Assembly: GCA_031431475.1 (NCBI GenBank)
Contig: JANPDL010000035.1
Location: 124,001-188,000 of the forward strand
Length of the DNA: 64,000 nt
Direction: 5' to 3'
From: JADCCX01 sp031431475
GTDB lineage: Bacteria; Pseudomonadota; Alphaproteobacteria; Rhizobiales; Beijerinckiaceae
The notes under the pieces are model-generated. The model had not been told where the DNA came from, did no database searches, and saw nothing but the letters and a program-made list of their open reading frames with translations. Each line of letters starts with the position of its first letter. Position 1 is the first letter of the stretch. The position numbers were made by a program, and so were the translations under genes. Positions 1 through 9,576 of the stretch are shown piece after piece.

Positions 1-1
1 T

Positions 2-295
2 CTTATCCTTGTGGAACAAGAGGGTGAGATCGCGGGCTTCTTCCAGCTCAGCTTCATTCCCGGCCTGTCCCGCAAAGGCGCATGGCGCGGTAACATCGAA
101 TCTGTCCGTGTCGTGAAATCACTGCGCGGCAAGGGCATTGGCGAGGCGATGATACGCCATGCCATAGCACTGTGTCGCGAGAAGGGTTGCGCCACGGTGC
201 AACTGACGAGTGACAAGCAGCGCAATGCGGCGCATCGGTTTTACGGAAGGCTCGGTTTTGTCGCCAGCCACGAGGGTTTCAAGCTCGCGCTTTGA
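2..295 (+). CDS. GNAT family N-acetyltransferase, 5' end cut by the window
   Basis: This is the C-terminal part of a GCN5-related acetyltransferase, which moves an acetyl group from acetyl-CoA to an amine; the substrate cannot be told. The open frame reaches the window edge, so the true start lies outside; a GTG at 11 is available but would give only 94 residues without the N-terminal strands of the fold. The acetyl-CoA pyrophosphate loop is visible as 'SLRGKGIGEAMIRHA', followed by a conserved C-terminal stretch with 'NAAHRFYGRLGF'. It ends about 75 bp before the vapBC genes and lies upstream of their operator, so it is unlikely to be co-regulated with them. Confidence 0.8.
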   Translation, partial: LILVEQEGEIAGFFQLSFIPGLSRKGAWRGNIESVRVVKSLRGKGIGEAMIRHAIALCREKGCATVQLTSDKQRNAAHRFYGRLGFVASHEGFKLAL

Positions 296-314
296 TTGTG
301 TTGCTGGCGATGCT

Positions 315-352
315 TGCCATCAGCTGCCATCATGTGCCATCTAGAGATGGCA
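315..352. promoter_or_regulatory. Probable VapBC operator: three phased repeats and a perfect palindrome
   Basis: The heptamer TGCCATC occurs at 315-321, 325-331 and 335-341, exactly 10 bp apart, so all three face the same side of the helix. The last copy is half of a perfect palindrome, TGCCATCTAGAGATGGCA at 335-352. It ends 17 bp before the antitoxin ATG. Type II antitoxins typically bind palindromes over their own promoter, so this is the expected place and shape for an autoregulatory site. The role is inferred; the repeats are seen directly. Confidence 0.7.
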
Positions 353-369
353 GATTGAGGAGGCGACAC

Positions 370-633
370 ATGGCAGAACCACAGCTTTCAGTCAGATCAG
401 CCCGCGCCCGCGACCTTGCCCACATGCTCGCCCGGCGAGAGCGGCGCACCGTGGCTCAGGTCGTCGTGACGGCGCTTGAGGCGTATGCTCAAAAGCCGCC
501 TGACAAGCAGGAAAGCACCAAGGAATTTCTTGACCGCCTGCTCAGGCTTGATGCGAATGATACGGTGGATATCGATTTGGAAGCCGTCATACGCGAAGGG
601 CGAAAACCCCATTCGGGCATCGATCTCGAATGA
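370..633 (+). CDS. vapB: Type II antitoxin, VapB/PSK family
   Basis: This is a small antitoxin of 87 residues that should neutralise the adjacent PIN-domain ribonuclease and repress the operon. The N-terminus (residues 1-40) has the short strand-helix-helix pattern of AbrB/RHH-like or PSK antitoxins, with 'LSVRSARARDLA' followed by a basic 'RRERRT'. The acidic C-terminal half would wrap around the toxin. The ATG at 370 is chosen because an AGGAGGCGACA ribosome binding site lies just before it; the open frame upstream to 292 crosses the operator. The stop overlaps the toxin start (ATGA at 630-633), indicating translational coupling. Confidence 0.82.
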   Translation: MAEPQLSVRSARARDLAHMLARRERRTVAQVVVTALEAYAQKPPDKQESTKEFLDRLLRLDANDTVDIDLEAVIREGRKPHSGIDLE

Positions 634-1049
634 TCTTTATCGATACGAATGTTCTGTCAGAGACAATGCGTCTGCAACCCAACTCAGACGTCGTCAGGTG
701 GATCGAAAATCATGATCCTATGTTGTGTCTGTCCACGATCGTAACGGCCGAAATGGCCTTCGGTATCCATAAGGTCAATCCCGCCCAACGCTCGCCGCGC
801 TGGATCAGGCGTCTGGAAGAATGGAAAAGTCATCTTTCAGAGCGCATCTTTTCTTTTGATGAGGAATCTGCCGAAATTTACGGCAAATGCATGGGGGCAG
901 CCAGCCTTCGCGGATACCCAATCCAAATCGCCGACGGCATGATAGCCGCCATCGCATTGCGCCACAACGCAGCGCTCGCGACGCGCAACACCGCGCACTT
1001 CCAGATCCCCGGGCTGAAACTGATCAACCCGTGGCAACATCCCACTTGA
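630..1049 (+). CDS. vapC: PIN-domain toxin, VapC/FitB-like ribonuclease
   Basis: This 139-residue protein is a PIN-domain endoribonuclease, usually Mg-dependent and acting on tRNA or rRNA in this family. The metal-binding acidic residues are visible: Asp5 in 'MIFIDTNVLSE', Glu41 in 'VTAEMAFG' and Asp102 in 'IADGMIAAIAL'. The opening and the 'STIVTAEMAFGI' segment resemble the FitB branch of VapC. It overlaps its antitoxin by 4 bp. Length is normal and no catalytic residue is missing, so the pair looks intact. The RNA target cannot be predicted. Confidence 0.88.
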   Translation: MIFIDTNVLSETMRLQPNSDVVRWIENHDPMLCLSTIVTAEMAFGIHKVNPAQRSPRWIRRLEEWKSHLSERIFSFDEESAEIYGKCMGAASLRGYPIQIADGMIAAIALRHNAALATRNTAHFQIPGLKLINPWQHPT

Positions 1050-1080
1050 TTTCCTTGGCTCTTCGCCGGAAATAGCGGCC

Positions 1081-1644
1081 ATGGAACCAATCTCCGCTGC
1101 CCAGCTCGATCCCACCCAATTCGCCAATGCCGCCGCGCCCGGTCGTGATTGCGGGACCTGTACGCTCTGCTGCAAGGTCTATGAGGTGCCAGCCCTCAGC
1201 AAGCCTTCCAACAAATGGTGCAACCACTGCACGCCCGGCAAGGGATGCGGTATCCATGAGACGCGCCCCGGCCATTGCCGCTCCTTCTTCTGCATGTGGA
1301 TGACAGAAGGCTGGATCGGGCCGGAGTGGAAGCCGGAGGTTTCCAAGTTCGTGATCACGCTCGATCCCGTCAGCCGCTACATGCTGGTGCAGGTCGATCC
1401 GGGCCAGCCAAAATCCTGGCGGCAGGAGCCTTACCAGAGCCAGTTCCGGGCCTGGGCGAGAGCAATGCTGCCGGAAGAGCGCCTTGTGGTCATCTTCAAT
1501 GGCAAGTCCGGCACGGTGATCACGGCGGATGGCGAACTGGAACTGGGTGTGATGGGTCCCGAGGATCGCATCCAGCTCAAGCTGCGTATCTCGCCCAATG
1601 GCCCTGTCTATGACATCACCCGCAACAAGGCTCCGGTGAACTGA
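1081..1644 (+). CDS. YkgJ-type cysteine cluster protein
   Basis: A 187-residue protein with a CxxCxxCC motif at residues 24-31 ('CGTCTLCC') and further cysteines in 'WCNHC', 'GCGIH', 'GHCRSFFC'. This matches the Fe/Zn-chelating cysteine cluster family (YkgJ, UPF0153), which probably coordinates a metal or iron-sulfur cluster; no enzymatic role is established. Its stop overlaps the amidase start by one base and rsmE follows directly, so the three genes probably form one transcript. Nothing in the sequence links the three functions. Confidence 0.75.
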   Translation: MEPISAAQLDPTQFANAAAPGRDCGTCTLCCKVYEVPALSKPSNKWCNHCTPGKGCGIHETRPGHCRSFFCMWMTEGWIGPEWKPEVSKFVITLDPVSRYMLVQVDPGQPKSWRQEPYQSQFRAWARAMLPEERLVVIFNGKSGTVITADGELELGVMGPEDRIQLKLRISPNGPVYDITRNKAPVN

Positions 1645-3068
1645 TGCCCACCAGCAATCCTCTGATCCAGCAGACAGCCGTCGAGACCGTCGAACTCCTG
1701 AAGCTCGGCGCGATCACCCCGCATGATTGCCTTGATGCGCTGGAAGCCCGCATCAAGCAGGTCGATCCCACCGTCAACGCGCTGCCCACTCTCTGCTTCG
1801 AGCGGGCGCGCAAGGCGGCTGACGCGATTGTCGCCAGACCGATAGCCGAACGCGGCGTTCTGGCCGGGTTGCCCGTGGCGATCAAGGACCTGACCGAAGT
1901 CGAGGGTGTGCGCACAACGCATGGCTCGCCTATCTTCGCGGACAATATCTCGTCGTTCTCCGATATCCTCGTGGAGACGCTGGAGGAGAATGGTGGCGTC
2001 ATCTACGCCAAGTCCAACACGCCGGAATTCGGCGCTGGCGCCAACACTTTCAACGAGGTCTTTGGTGCGACGCGCAATCCCTGGAACACCAGCCGTTCGG
2101 CGGCGGGCTCTTCCGGCGGCGCGGCAGTCGCGCTCGCCACCGGGATGGCCTGGATGGCCCATGGCTCCGATCTTGGCGGTAGCTTGCGCAATCCCGCCAG
2201 CTTCTGCGGCATTGTCGGCCTGCGCCCGACGCCAGGCCGCGTCGCGCATACGCCGGGCCTCAAGATCGACAACCGCCTGTCGGTGGAGGGGCCGATGGCA
2301 CGCAATGTCGAGGATTGTGCGCTGATGCTCGATGCCATGGTGGGAGAGGACGCGCGGGACGCTGTTTCATTACCTGCACCCGCCGCAAGCTTTCTTTCCG
2401 CTGCCCGCTCCGGCTGGAAACCGCTGAGAGTTGCGTATTCTCCTGATCTGGGCATCACGCCGGTTGATCCGGAAGTGGCCGACATCACCCGCGCGGCGGC
2501 GAACCGGCTGGTGGAAGCCGGTGTGATTGTCGAGGAGGCGCATCCCGATCTCTCGGAAGCGCATGACACGTTCCAGACCTTGCGCGCCCTCAGCTTTGCC
2601 ATCGGCCGCAAGAATCTGCTGGAAACGCACCGCGATCAACTGAAGCCCGAGGTGATCTGGAACATCGAGAAAGGCCTGAACCTGAAGGCCGAGGACATCA
2701 TCCGTGCCGAAATCCAGCGCGCCACGATGATCAAGCGTGCCTTCGCTTTCTTCGGCACCTATGATCTGTTGCTCTGTCCTGCCACCATCGTCCCGGCTTT
2801 CCCTGTGGAACAGCGCTATCTCGAGAGCTGCAACGGCGTGACCTTCGACAATTACGTGGGCTGGCTCGCCATTGTCTACGGCATCACGCTGATCGGATCG
2901 CCCGCGATCTCCATTCCGGCAGGCTTCACCAAGAACGGCTTGCCCGTCGGGCTGCAGGTCGTGGCTGCACCACGCGCCGAGGCTCGCATGTTTGCTGGGG
3001 CCAAACTGCTGGAAGATATCCTCGGGCTCAAGAGCTCTGTGCCCATCGATCCACGCGCCGGAACTTGA
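1644..3068 (+). CDS. Amidase signature family hydrolase
   Basis: A 474-residue amidase of the Ser-cisSer-Lys class. The catalytic Lys lies in 'VAIKDLTEVEG' (about residue 80), the glycine/serine-rich signature in 'SAAGSSGGAAVALATG', and the nucleophile region in 'SDLGGSLRNPASF'. It hydrolyses a carboxylic amide; substrate is unknown. It is longer and shaped differently from a GatA subunit and no gatB or gatC is nearby, so Glu-tRNA amidotransferase is unlikely. It sits between the cysteine-cluster gene and rsmE with no gap on either side (the stop TGA is followed at once by the rsmE ATG). Confidence 0.82.
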   Translation: MPTSNPLIQQTAVETVELLKLGAITPHDCLDALEARIKQVDPTVNALPTLCFERARKAADAIVARPIAERGVLAGLPVAIKDLTEVEGVRTTHGSPIFADNISSFSDILVETLEENGGVIYAKSNTPEFGAGANTFNEVFGATRNPWNTSRSAAGSSGGAAVALATGMAWMAHGSDLGGSLRNPASFCGIVGLRPTPGRVAHTPGLKIDNRLSVEGPMARNVEDCALMLDAMVGEDARDAVSLPAPAASFLSAARSGWKPLRVAYSPDLGITPVDPEVADITRAAANRLVEAGVIVEEAHPDLSEAHDTFQTLRALSFAIGRKNLLETHRDQLKPEVIWNIEKGLNLKAEDIIRAEIQRATMIKRAFAFFGTYDLLLCPATIVPAFPVEQRYLESCNGVTFDNYVGWLAIVYGITLIGSPAISIPAGFTKNGLPVGLQVVAAPRAEARMFAGAKLLEDILGLKSSVPIDPRAGT

Positions 3069-3815
3069 ATGCCGCCGCGCTTTGATGTCACGGCGCAACG
3101 GCTTTTCATCGATCAGCCGATGGGTGCCAGCACGGAACTGATTCTGGACAAGGACCAGACGAATTATCTGGTCAATGTCCTACGCATGCGGGAAGGGCAT
3201 GGCCTGCTTGTGTTCAATGGTCGGGACGGAGAATGGCGGGCGATCCTGGTCTCCGCCAGCAAAAAGGCGGCTAGCCTGAAGCTGACTGAAAAGCTGCGGG
3301 ATCAGCCGCCAGCTACCGACATCTGGCTTTGTTTCGCGCCGGTCAAGAGCGCTCGTCTCGATTACATGGTGCAAAAAGCAGTCGAAATGGGGGCCTCGCG
3401 GCTGATTCCGGTCGCGACCAGCCGCACGCAGGTCGAGGTTAAGAATCCTGACCGACTGCGGGCCAATATCATCGAGGCGGCGGAACAATGCGGTGTTCTG
3501 GCCGTGCCGGAACTGGTCGATACGATTCGGTTGACCAAAATGCCAACGCTGACAGGGCAGGATCGTGTCGTCATTTTCTGCGACGAGATGGCTGAAATTG
3601 CCGATCCTGTCGAAGCCCTCAAGGGCATGAAGAAAGGCGCGCCCGTCGCAGTTCTCATCGGGCCTGAAGGCGGTTTTGATCCGGATGAGCGGCGGATGAT
3701 CCTGGACTGGCCGGGTTCTGTTGCCATCGCACTGGGTCCGCGCATTCTGCGGGCCGATACAGCCGCAGTTGCTGCCCTTGCTGCCGTGCAGCTTGCCGTA
3801 GGCGACTGGATCTGA
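3069..3815 (+). CDS. rsmE: 16S rRNA (uracil-1498-N3)-methyltransferase RsmE
   Basis: A SPOUT-fold methyltransferase of 248 residues that methylates N3 of U1498 in 16S rRNA in the assembled 30S subunit. An N-terminal PUA-like region (about residues 1-75, with 'NYLVNVLRMREGHGLLVFNG') precedes the knotted SAM-binding domain. The C-terminal signature motifs are present: 'LIGPEGGFDPDE' and 'ALGPRILRADTAA'. Length is typical. It is the last gene of the 1081-3815 run. Confidence 0.93.
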   Translation: MPPRFDVTAQRLFIDQPMGASTELILDKDQTNYLVNVLRMREGHGLLVFNGRDGEWRAILVSASKKAASLKLTEKLRDQPPATDIWLCFAPVKSARLDYMVQKAVEMGASRLIPVATSRTQVEVKNPDRLRANIIEAAEQCGVLAVPELVDTIRLTKMPTLTGQDRVVIFCDEMAEIADPVEALKGMKKGAPVAVLIGPEGGFDPDERRMILDWPGSVAIALGPRILRADTAAVAALAAVQLAVGDWI

Positions 3816-4133
3816 CGCCTGATTCGGGAATTGGATTCAAAATCAGCGGTTTATGAACACCGTCTACCCTTGCAGGCATGGCAGCCCTGACCCATATCGC
3901 ACTTGACTCTCTGGCGTGGCGCACTGATTGACGGCGTGACCGGGAACTGCGGAATCCGGATAACAAGGTTAGGGAAGGCTTAACGCCTCTCGCGTTAGCG
4001 CTTTTAGACAGAGTAATTTGAAGGGACGTCAGGCAAAGGCCGGGCGTCCTCATTGCGTCTGGGAACGATCACAGGGTCGGATCCGGAACCGGGTATGGGC
4101 AATGACCCCTTATCCACGGTGGAGATGATACGC
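3816..4133. other. Non-coding leader between rsmE and rpoD
   Basis: No convincing gene is seen here. A small hairpin, TAACGC at 3981-3986 paired with GCGTTA at 3992-3997, is followed by a short T-run (GCGCTTTT to 4004); it could be a weak terminator for rsmE or part of the rpoD leader. The remainder presumably carries the rpoD promoter and 5' untranslated region. I could not identify a clear -35/-10 pair. Confidence 0.4.
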
Positions 4134-6149
<2,016 letters not shown>

Positions 6150-6375
6150 GGCTCCTCCCAGATCAACACATGCCAGAATGCCGCATCCGAGCCGGGTGCA
6201 GAAAGATCACCAAGCGTTCCACGATTGGCATTTGTTAGGCCAACATGTGAGCAAGCTCCGAATTTCGACAATTCTCGTAAGCCCTTGAGAACCGACTGAT
6301 AGAGCGATGATTCACCCTTTATCCGGGCTCTAGGAGAGGCAAACCTGCGTGTTCGACTGATCCGCTTCAACAGCA
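6150..6375. other. Gap after rpoD with a possible gene remnant
   Basis: No gene can be called with confidence. The minus strand is open from 6388 to 6146 (80 codons); its last third ('APGSDAAFWHVLIWEEP') looks protein-like, but the ORF would start inside the terminator loop at 6386 and has no ribosome binding site. It may be the decayed end of a lost gene or simply chance. Confidence 0.2.
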
Positions 6376-6402
6376 AAAGGCCGGGCATGCAACCCGGCCT
6401 TT
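6376..6402 (-). terminator. Rho-independent terminator downstream of the thioredoxin gene, possibly bidirectional
   Basis: A 9-bp stem is formed by AAGGCCGGG (6377-6385) and CCCGGCCTT (6393-6401) around a 7-nt loop. Read on the minus strand it is followed by TTTT, directly after the thioredoxin stop at 6431. Read on the plus strand it is followed by a poorer T-run and may also stop rpoD transcripts. Confidence 0.8.
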
Positions 6403-6430
6403 GCGTTTAAGGAGTCTTCACTCCAAAGTT

Positions 6431-6820
6431 TCAAAGCGCTTTCTTGACCAGTGCCTCGATAGCGGCCCTGTCGCCATTCGCGGTGATGCGCTCCAGTTCC
6501 TTGCCATCGCGGAACACGATGATGACGGAGCGGACCGGTACGTTGTAGGTCTTCTTGAACCCCGCCTCGGTATCGAAATTGAGGCGCAGGAATGCGACTT
6601 TCTTGTACTCCGGCTGCTTCCGGAGTTCGTCCAACGCCAGGACCTGGCGTTTGCAGACCGGTCACCACGTCGTATTGACGTGGACAATCACGGGTTTTCT
6701 GGTGGCGAGCTGCTTCGTGAAGTCCGATTGGTCAAAGAGATCGAACTCAGGCTGCTGCGCCATGACCGGAGCGGCCATGAAAGCAAGCAGTGCGAACGCC
6801 ATAGCGATCAGTTGTTTCAT
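6431..6820 (-). CDS. Periplasmic thioredoxin-like protein with in-frame TGA (candidate selenocysteine) in the redox motif
   Basis: Read through one in-frame TGA, this gene encodes a 129-residue exported thioredoxin. A signal peptide (residues 1-21, ending 'APVMAQQ') precedes the fold; the active-site strand reads 'VIVHVNTTW', then TGA (plus coordinates 6662-6664, residue 53), then 'PVCKRQ'. The TGA replaces exactly the first cysteine of the WCxxC motif. Downstream sequence continues as normal thioredoxin ('LRLNFDTEAGFKKTYNVPV', 'IIVFRDGKELERI'). Right after the TGA lies a SECIS-like hairpin. The ATG at 6818-6820 has an AAAGGAGA upstream. Selenocysteine (UxxC) fits better than a disabling mutation because the rest is intact, but a nonsense mutation cannot be excluded without finding selA, selB, selC and selD in the genome. 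Confidence 0.7.
6633..6664 (-). promoter_or_regulatory. Bacterial SECIS-like hairpin next to the in-frame TGA
   Basis: On the minus strand the TGA at 6664-6662 is followed after 17 nt by loop GGUCC (6644-6640), closed by a perfect 7-bp stem AACGCCA (6651-6645) and UGGCGUU (6639-6633). Bacterial SECIS elements recognised by SelB lie just 3' of the UGA with the apical loop about 16-37 nt away and a G among the first loop bases. The apex CCAGGUCCUGG resembles the E. coli fdhF apex GCAGGUCUGC. The structure is seen; SelB recognition is inferred. Confidence 0.6.
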
Positions 6821-7043
6821 GGTTTGTAGTTGATCTCCTTTTGGGGGTGGACGCACGCTAGATTGCGGCAACACACAATCAAACTGTCAAAGCTTCGCCG
6901 CATTGTCGATGGAAAGGCTCTTCACATCCGCGTGCGAACCTCAGAAATCTTGCGGTTGGTCGCCGTTTGACTTGCCGTCAAGCGCTAATCCGTTCATTTT
7001 GGCTGACGAATCCCCATCTCTCCTGCACCGAGGCCCAGACGAC

Positions 7044-8867
7044 GTGACTGATTACATCCGCGCCAAAACCTTGCGCACCAAAACCAGATTCTCTCTTCGC
7101 CTCTCCACGCTGGCCATCGCGGCCAGCCTGCTGGCGCTGCCAGCTGCAGCCCAGGCCCGCAATACCAATCAGTCACAGACCCTCGGAGCATCGGCTCTGG
7201 GTGCTGCGGAAACGTCGGCTGGCAATTTCCTGGCAGCTCTCGCCGCTGATTACTCGCGAGACTCGCGCGGTGCGGCGCATTTCTTTCGCGAAGCCTTGCG
7301 GGATGATCCGCGCAATGCTGAATTGCTGGAAAGGGCATTTGTCTCTTCCGTGCAGGACGGCTCATTCAATGATGCCTTCCGGCTGGCAGAGCGCGTGGCC
7401 CAGCGTGACCCGCAGAACGCGCTGGCACATCTTACGCTCGGCGTTCGCGCCTTGCGCAATCGCCAGTTCCAGACAGCACGCAGCAGTTTCCAGAAAGCCG
7501 GTGGCCGTGGCCGCAACGCTGACCTGAGTGCCGCGCTTCTCATCGGCTGGACCTATGTGGGCAGTGGCGACCTGAAGAAGGCGCTGGAAACGGTAGATCG
7601 TTTTACAGATCCGCAGCTTGCGGTTTATCGCCTGTTCTACGGTGGCCTGATGGCCGATGTGGCGGGTGACCGCAAGGAAGCCGCCAAACGCCTCAAGGCG
7701 GCCTACGAACTGGACGTCAACACGATCCGTCTGGCCGATACTTACGCCCGCTACGAAGCACGCCATGGCAACCGCGAGAACGCCAAGGCGATCTATGCGA
7801 AGCTGGCGGAAAAGCCCAACAACCTGCCCTTCATCGCTTCCGTAAAGAAGACACTTGACTCAGGTGGCGTGCCAGAGCCGCTGGTGCAGAATGTCGCGCA
7901 GGGCGCGGCGGAGGTACTCTACACCTCGTCGGATATCGGCGGTCGTGGCCGTGGCGCGGAGCTGATTGCGCTGATCTATCTCCAGCTCGCCAACCATCTG
8001 CATGGCGAGAACGACATGGTGCTGATCTCGCTCGCCGAGAATTTCGAGCAGCTCAAGCAATATGACCGTGCCATCGAGCTCTTCAATCGGGTGCCGGATG
8101 AATCCGGCATCAAGACCCGGACGGTGATCCGGTCTGCGCTGGCGATGAACGAGGCGAAGAAAACGCCCGAGGCTCTGAAATTGCTTGCCGAGTGGATCGC
8201 CAAGAGCCCCATGGAAGTGACGCTGCACGACACAGTCGCAGGTATCCATCGTGGCAACAAGGCTTGGCCGGAAGCTGTCGAGGCTTCAACCAGGGCCGTG
8301 GCGCTGATTGATCGCAATGACAAGAATTACTGGAGCCTGTTTTACGGTCGCGGCATCGCCTATGAACGCAACAAGCAATGGCCGCTGGCGGAAGCCGATC
8401 TGAAGCACGCGCTGAGCCTGCTGCCGGAAGAGCCGCGCACGGAGCCTGAAAAGGCAGCCCGCGCCCATGTGCTGAACCATCTGGCCTATTCCTGGGTCGA
8501 TATGGGCCTGCACATCGACGAATCCTTCGTGATGCTGAAAAAAGCCGTCGATCTCCAGCCGCGGGATGGCTACATCATCGACAGCCTGGGCTGGGCCTAC
8601 TTCCGGCTTGGTAAATACGACGACGCCGTGCGCGAGCTGGAGAAAGCCGTGGATATCAAGCCATCCGACCCTGTGCTGAACGACCATCTCGGTGATGCTT
8701 ACTGGAAGGTCGGACGCACCATCGAAGCGCAGTTCCAGTGGAACCACGCGCGTGATCTGAAGCCGGAGCCAGATGAACTTGAGAAGATTCTCAGGAAGAT
8801 CGACAAGGGATTCGACGCGCCGCAGGCGGCCGACACAGTGCCTGCGAAGAAGCCGGATGGCGGCTGA
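7044..8867 (+). CDS. Exported TPR-repeat protein
   Basis: A 607-residue tetratricopeptide protein, probably periplasmic. From the GTG at 7044 it has a signal peptide ('RLSTLAIAASLLALPAAAQA', cleavage near residue 35). TPR-like helices run through most of the protein, including 'SLGWAYFRLGKYDDAVRELE' and 'DHLGDAYWKVGRTIEAQFQW' near the C-terminus. The frame is open from 6903, but that start would place about 47 unrelated residues before the signal peptide, so GTG 7044 is preferred. Its stop abuts the next gene (TGAGTG), suggesting co-translation. TPR proteins are protein-protein scaffolds; the partner is not evident. Confidence 0.82.
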   Translation: MTDYIRAKTLRTKTRFSLRLSTLAIAASLLALPAAAQARNTNQSQTLGASALGAAETSAGNFLAALAADYSRDSRGAAHFFREALRDDPRNAELLERAFVSSVQDGSFNDAFRLAERVAQRDPQNALAHLTLGVRALRNRQFQTARSSFQKAGGRGRNADLSAALLIGWTYVGSGDLKKALETVDRFTDPQLAVYRLFYGGLMADVAGDRKEAAKRLKAAYELDVNTIRLADTYARYEARHGNRENAKAIYAKLAEKPNNLPFIASVKKTLDSGGVPEPLVQNVAQGAAEVLYTSSDIGGRGRGAELIALIYLQLANHLHGENDMVLISLAENFEQLKQYDRAIELFNRVPDESGIKTRTVIRSALAMNEAKKTPEALKLLAEWIAKSPMEVTLHDTVAGIHRGNKAWPEAVEASTRAVALIDRNDKNYWSLFYGRGIAYERNKQWPLAEADLKHALSLLPEEPRTEPEKAARAHVLNHLAYSWVDMGLHIDESFVMLKKAVDLQPRDGYIIDSLGWAYFRLGKYDDAVRELEKAVDIKPSDPVLNDHLGDAYWKVGRTIEAQFQWNHARDLKPEPDELEKILRKIDKGFDAPQAADTVPAKKPDGG

Positions 8868-9566
8868 GTGTCGCCTGCCCGTCTTCTGTCAGGAACCGCC
8901 ACAGTCTTTATTCTACTCCTGGCGTCGGATGCTAATGCACAGCGGGCCAGCCGGGTCGCTCTCGGCACCTTTGCGCTCGACCAGACTGAGGTCAGTGTCG
9001 GGGATTTTCGTGCTTTCGCCAAAGCAACGCGATTGACGACTGCCGCAGAACTGGTTGGCTGGGGGCATGAATTTTCCGGTGGCTGGGTGCGCAGGCAGGG
9101 CTGGAACTACCTCTCGCCCGCAGGTCAGCCTGCTTCGGACAATGAGCCTGCCGTTCATGTGTCCTGGGGCGAAGCGCGGGATTACTGCGTCCGTGTTGGC
9201 GGTCGCTTGCCAAGCCTGCCCGAATGGCGGCTCGCGGCCTTTACCGAAATGCGGGACCAACCGAGTGATGGTTTTGTGAAGGGACGCACCTACGTTTTCC
9301 CGGTGGGTGACCAGCCGGAAGGCATGAATAACAACCGGCAACGACACGTGAATGTTGGTTCGACCAAGCGCGGCGTCAACGGCCTTTACGACATGGGGGG
9401 CAATGTCTGGGAATGGCTGTCCAGCCGGGATGGCGAAGATGCCCTCACTGCCGGTGGATCCTGGTGGTATGGACCAGAGCAAGCGAAAGAGAATGGTATC
9501 CAGTGGAAAGCCGCCAAATTCTTCGCGCTTTATATCGGTTTTCGCTGCGCCTATGACGTGAAATGA
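8868..9566 (+). CDS. FGE-sulfatase (SUMF1-fold) domain protein, secreted
   Basis: A 232-residue protein with a signal peptide (residues 1-24, 'LLLASDANAQ') and the formylglycine-generating-enzyme fold. Family marks are 'FALDQTEVSVGDFRAF', 'AVHVSWGEARDYC', 'GRLPSLPEWRLAA', 'GLYDMGGNVWEW', 'LTAGGSWW' and the C-terminal 'IGFRCAYD'. The two catalytic cysteines of true FGE near the C-terminus are not visible, and no sulfatase gene is nearby, so a binding or structural role is more likely than sulfatase activation. The GTG start follows the TPR gene stop directly. Confidence 0.75.
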   Translation: MSPARLLSGTATVFILLLASDANAQRASRVALGTFALDQTEVSVGDFRAFAKATRLTTAAELVGWGHEFSGGWVRRQGWNYLSPAGQPASDNEPAVHVSWGEARDYCVRVGGRLPSLPEWRLAAFTEMRDQPSDGFVKGRTYVFPVGDQPEGMNNNRQRHVNVGSTKRGVNGLYDMGGNVWEWLSSRDGEDALTAGGSWWYGPEQAKENGIQWKAAKFFALYIGFRCAYDVK

Positions 9567-9576
9567 GCAGTTGGCC

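Noticed and set aside
1644..3068. GatA subunit of the Glu-tRNA amidotransferase.
   Set aside because: No gatB or gatC nearby and the segment pattern fits a general amidase.
6662..6664. Reading the TGA in the thioredoxin as a plain stop and calling two short genes (6662-6874 and 6431-6634).
   Set aside because: The first would end at the active site and the second would start from a TTG in the middle of the fold; the joined protein is complete and a SECIS-like hairpin follows.
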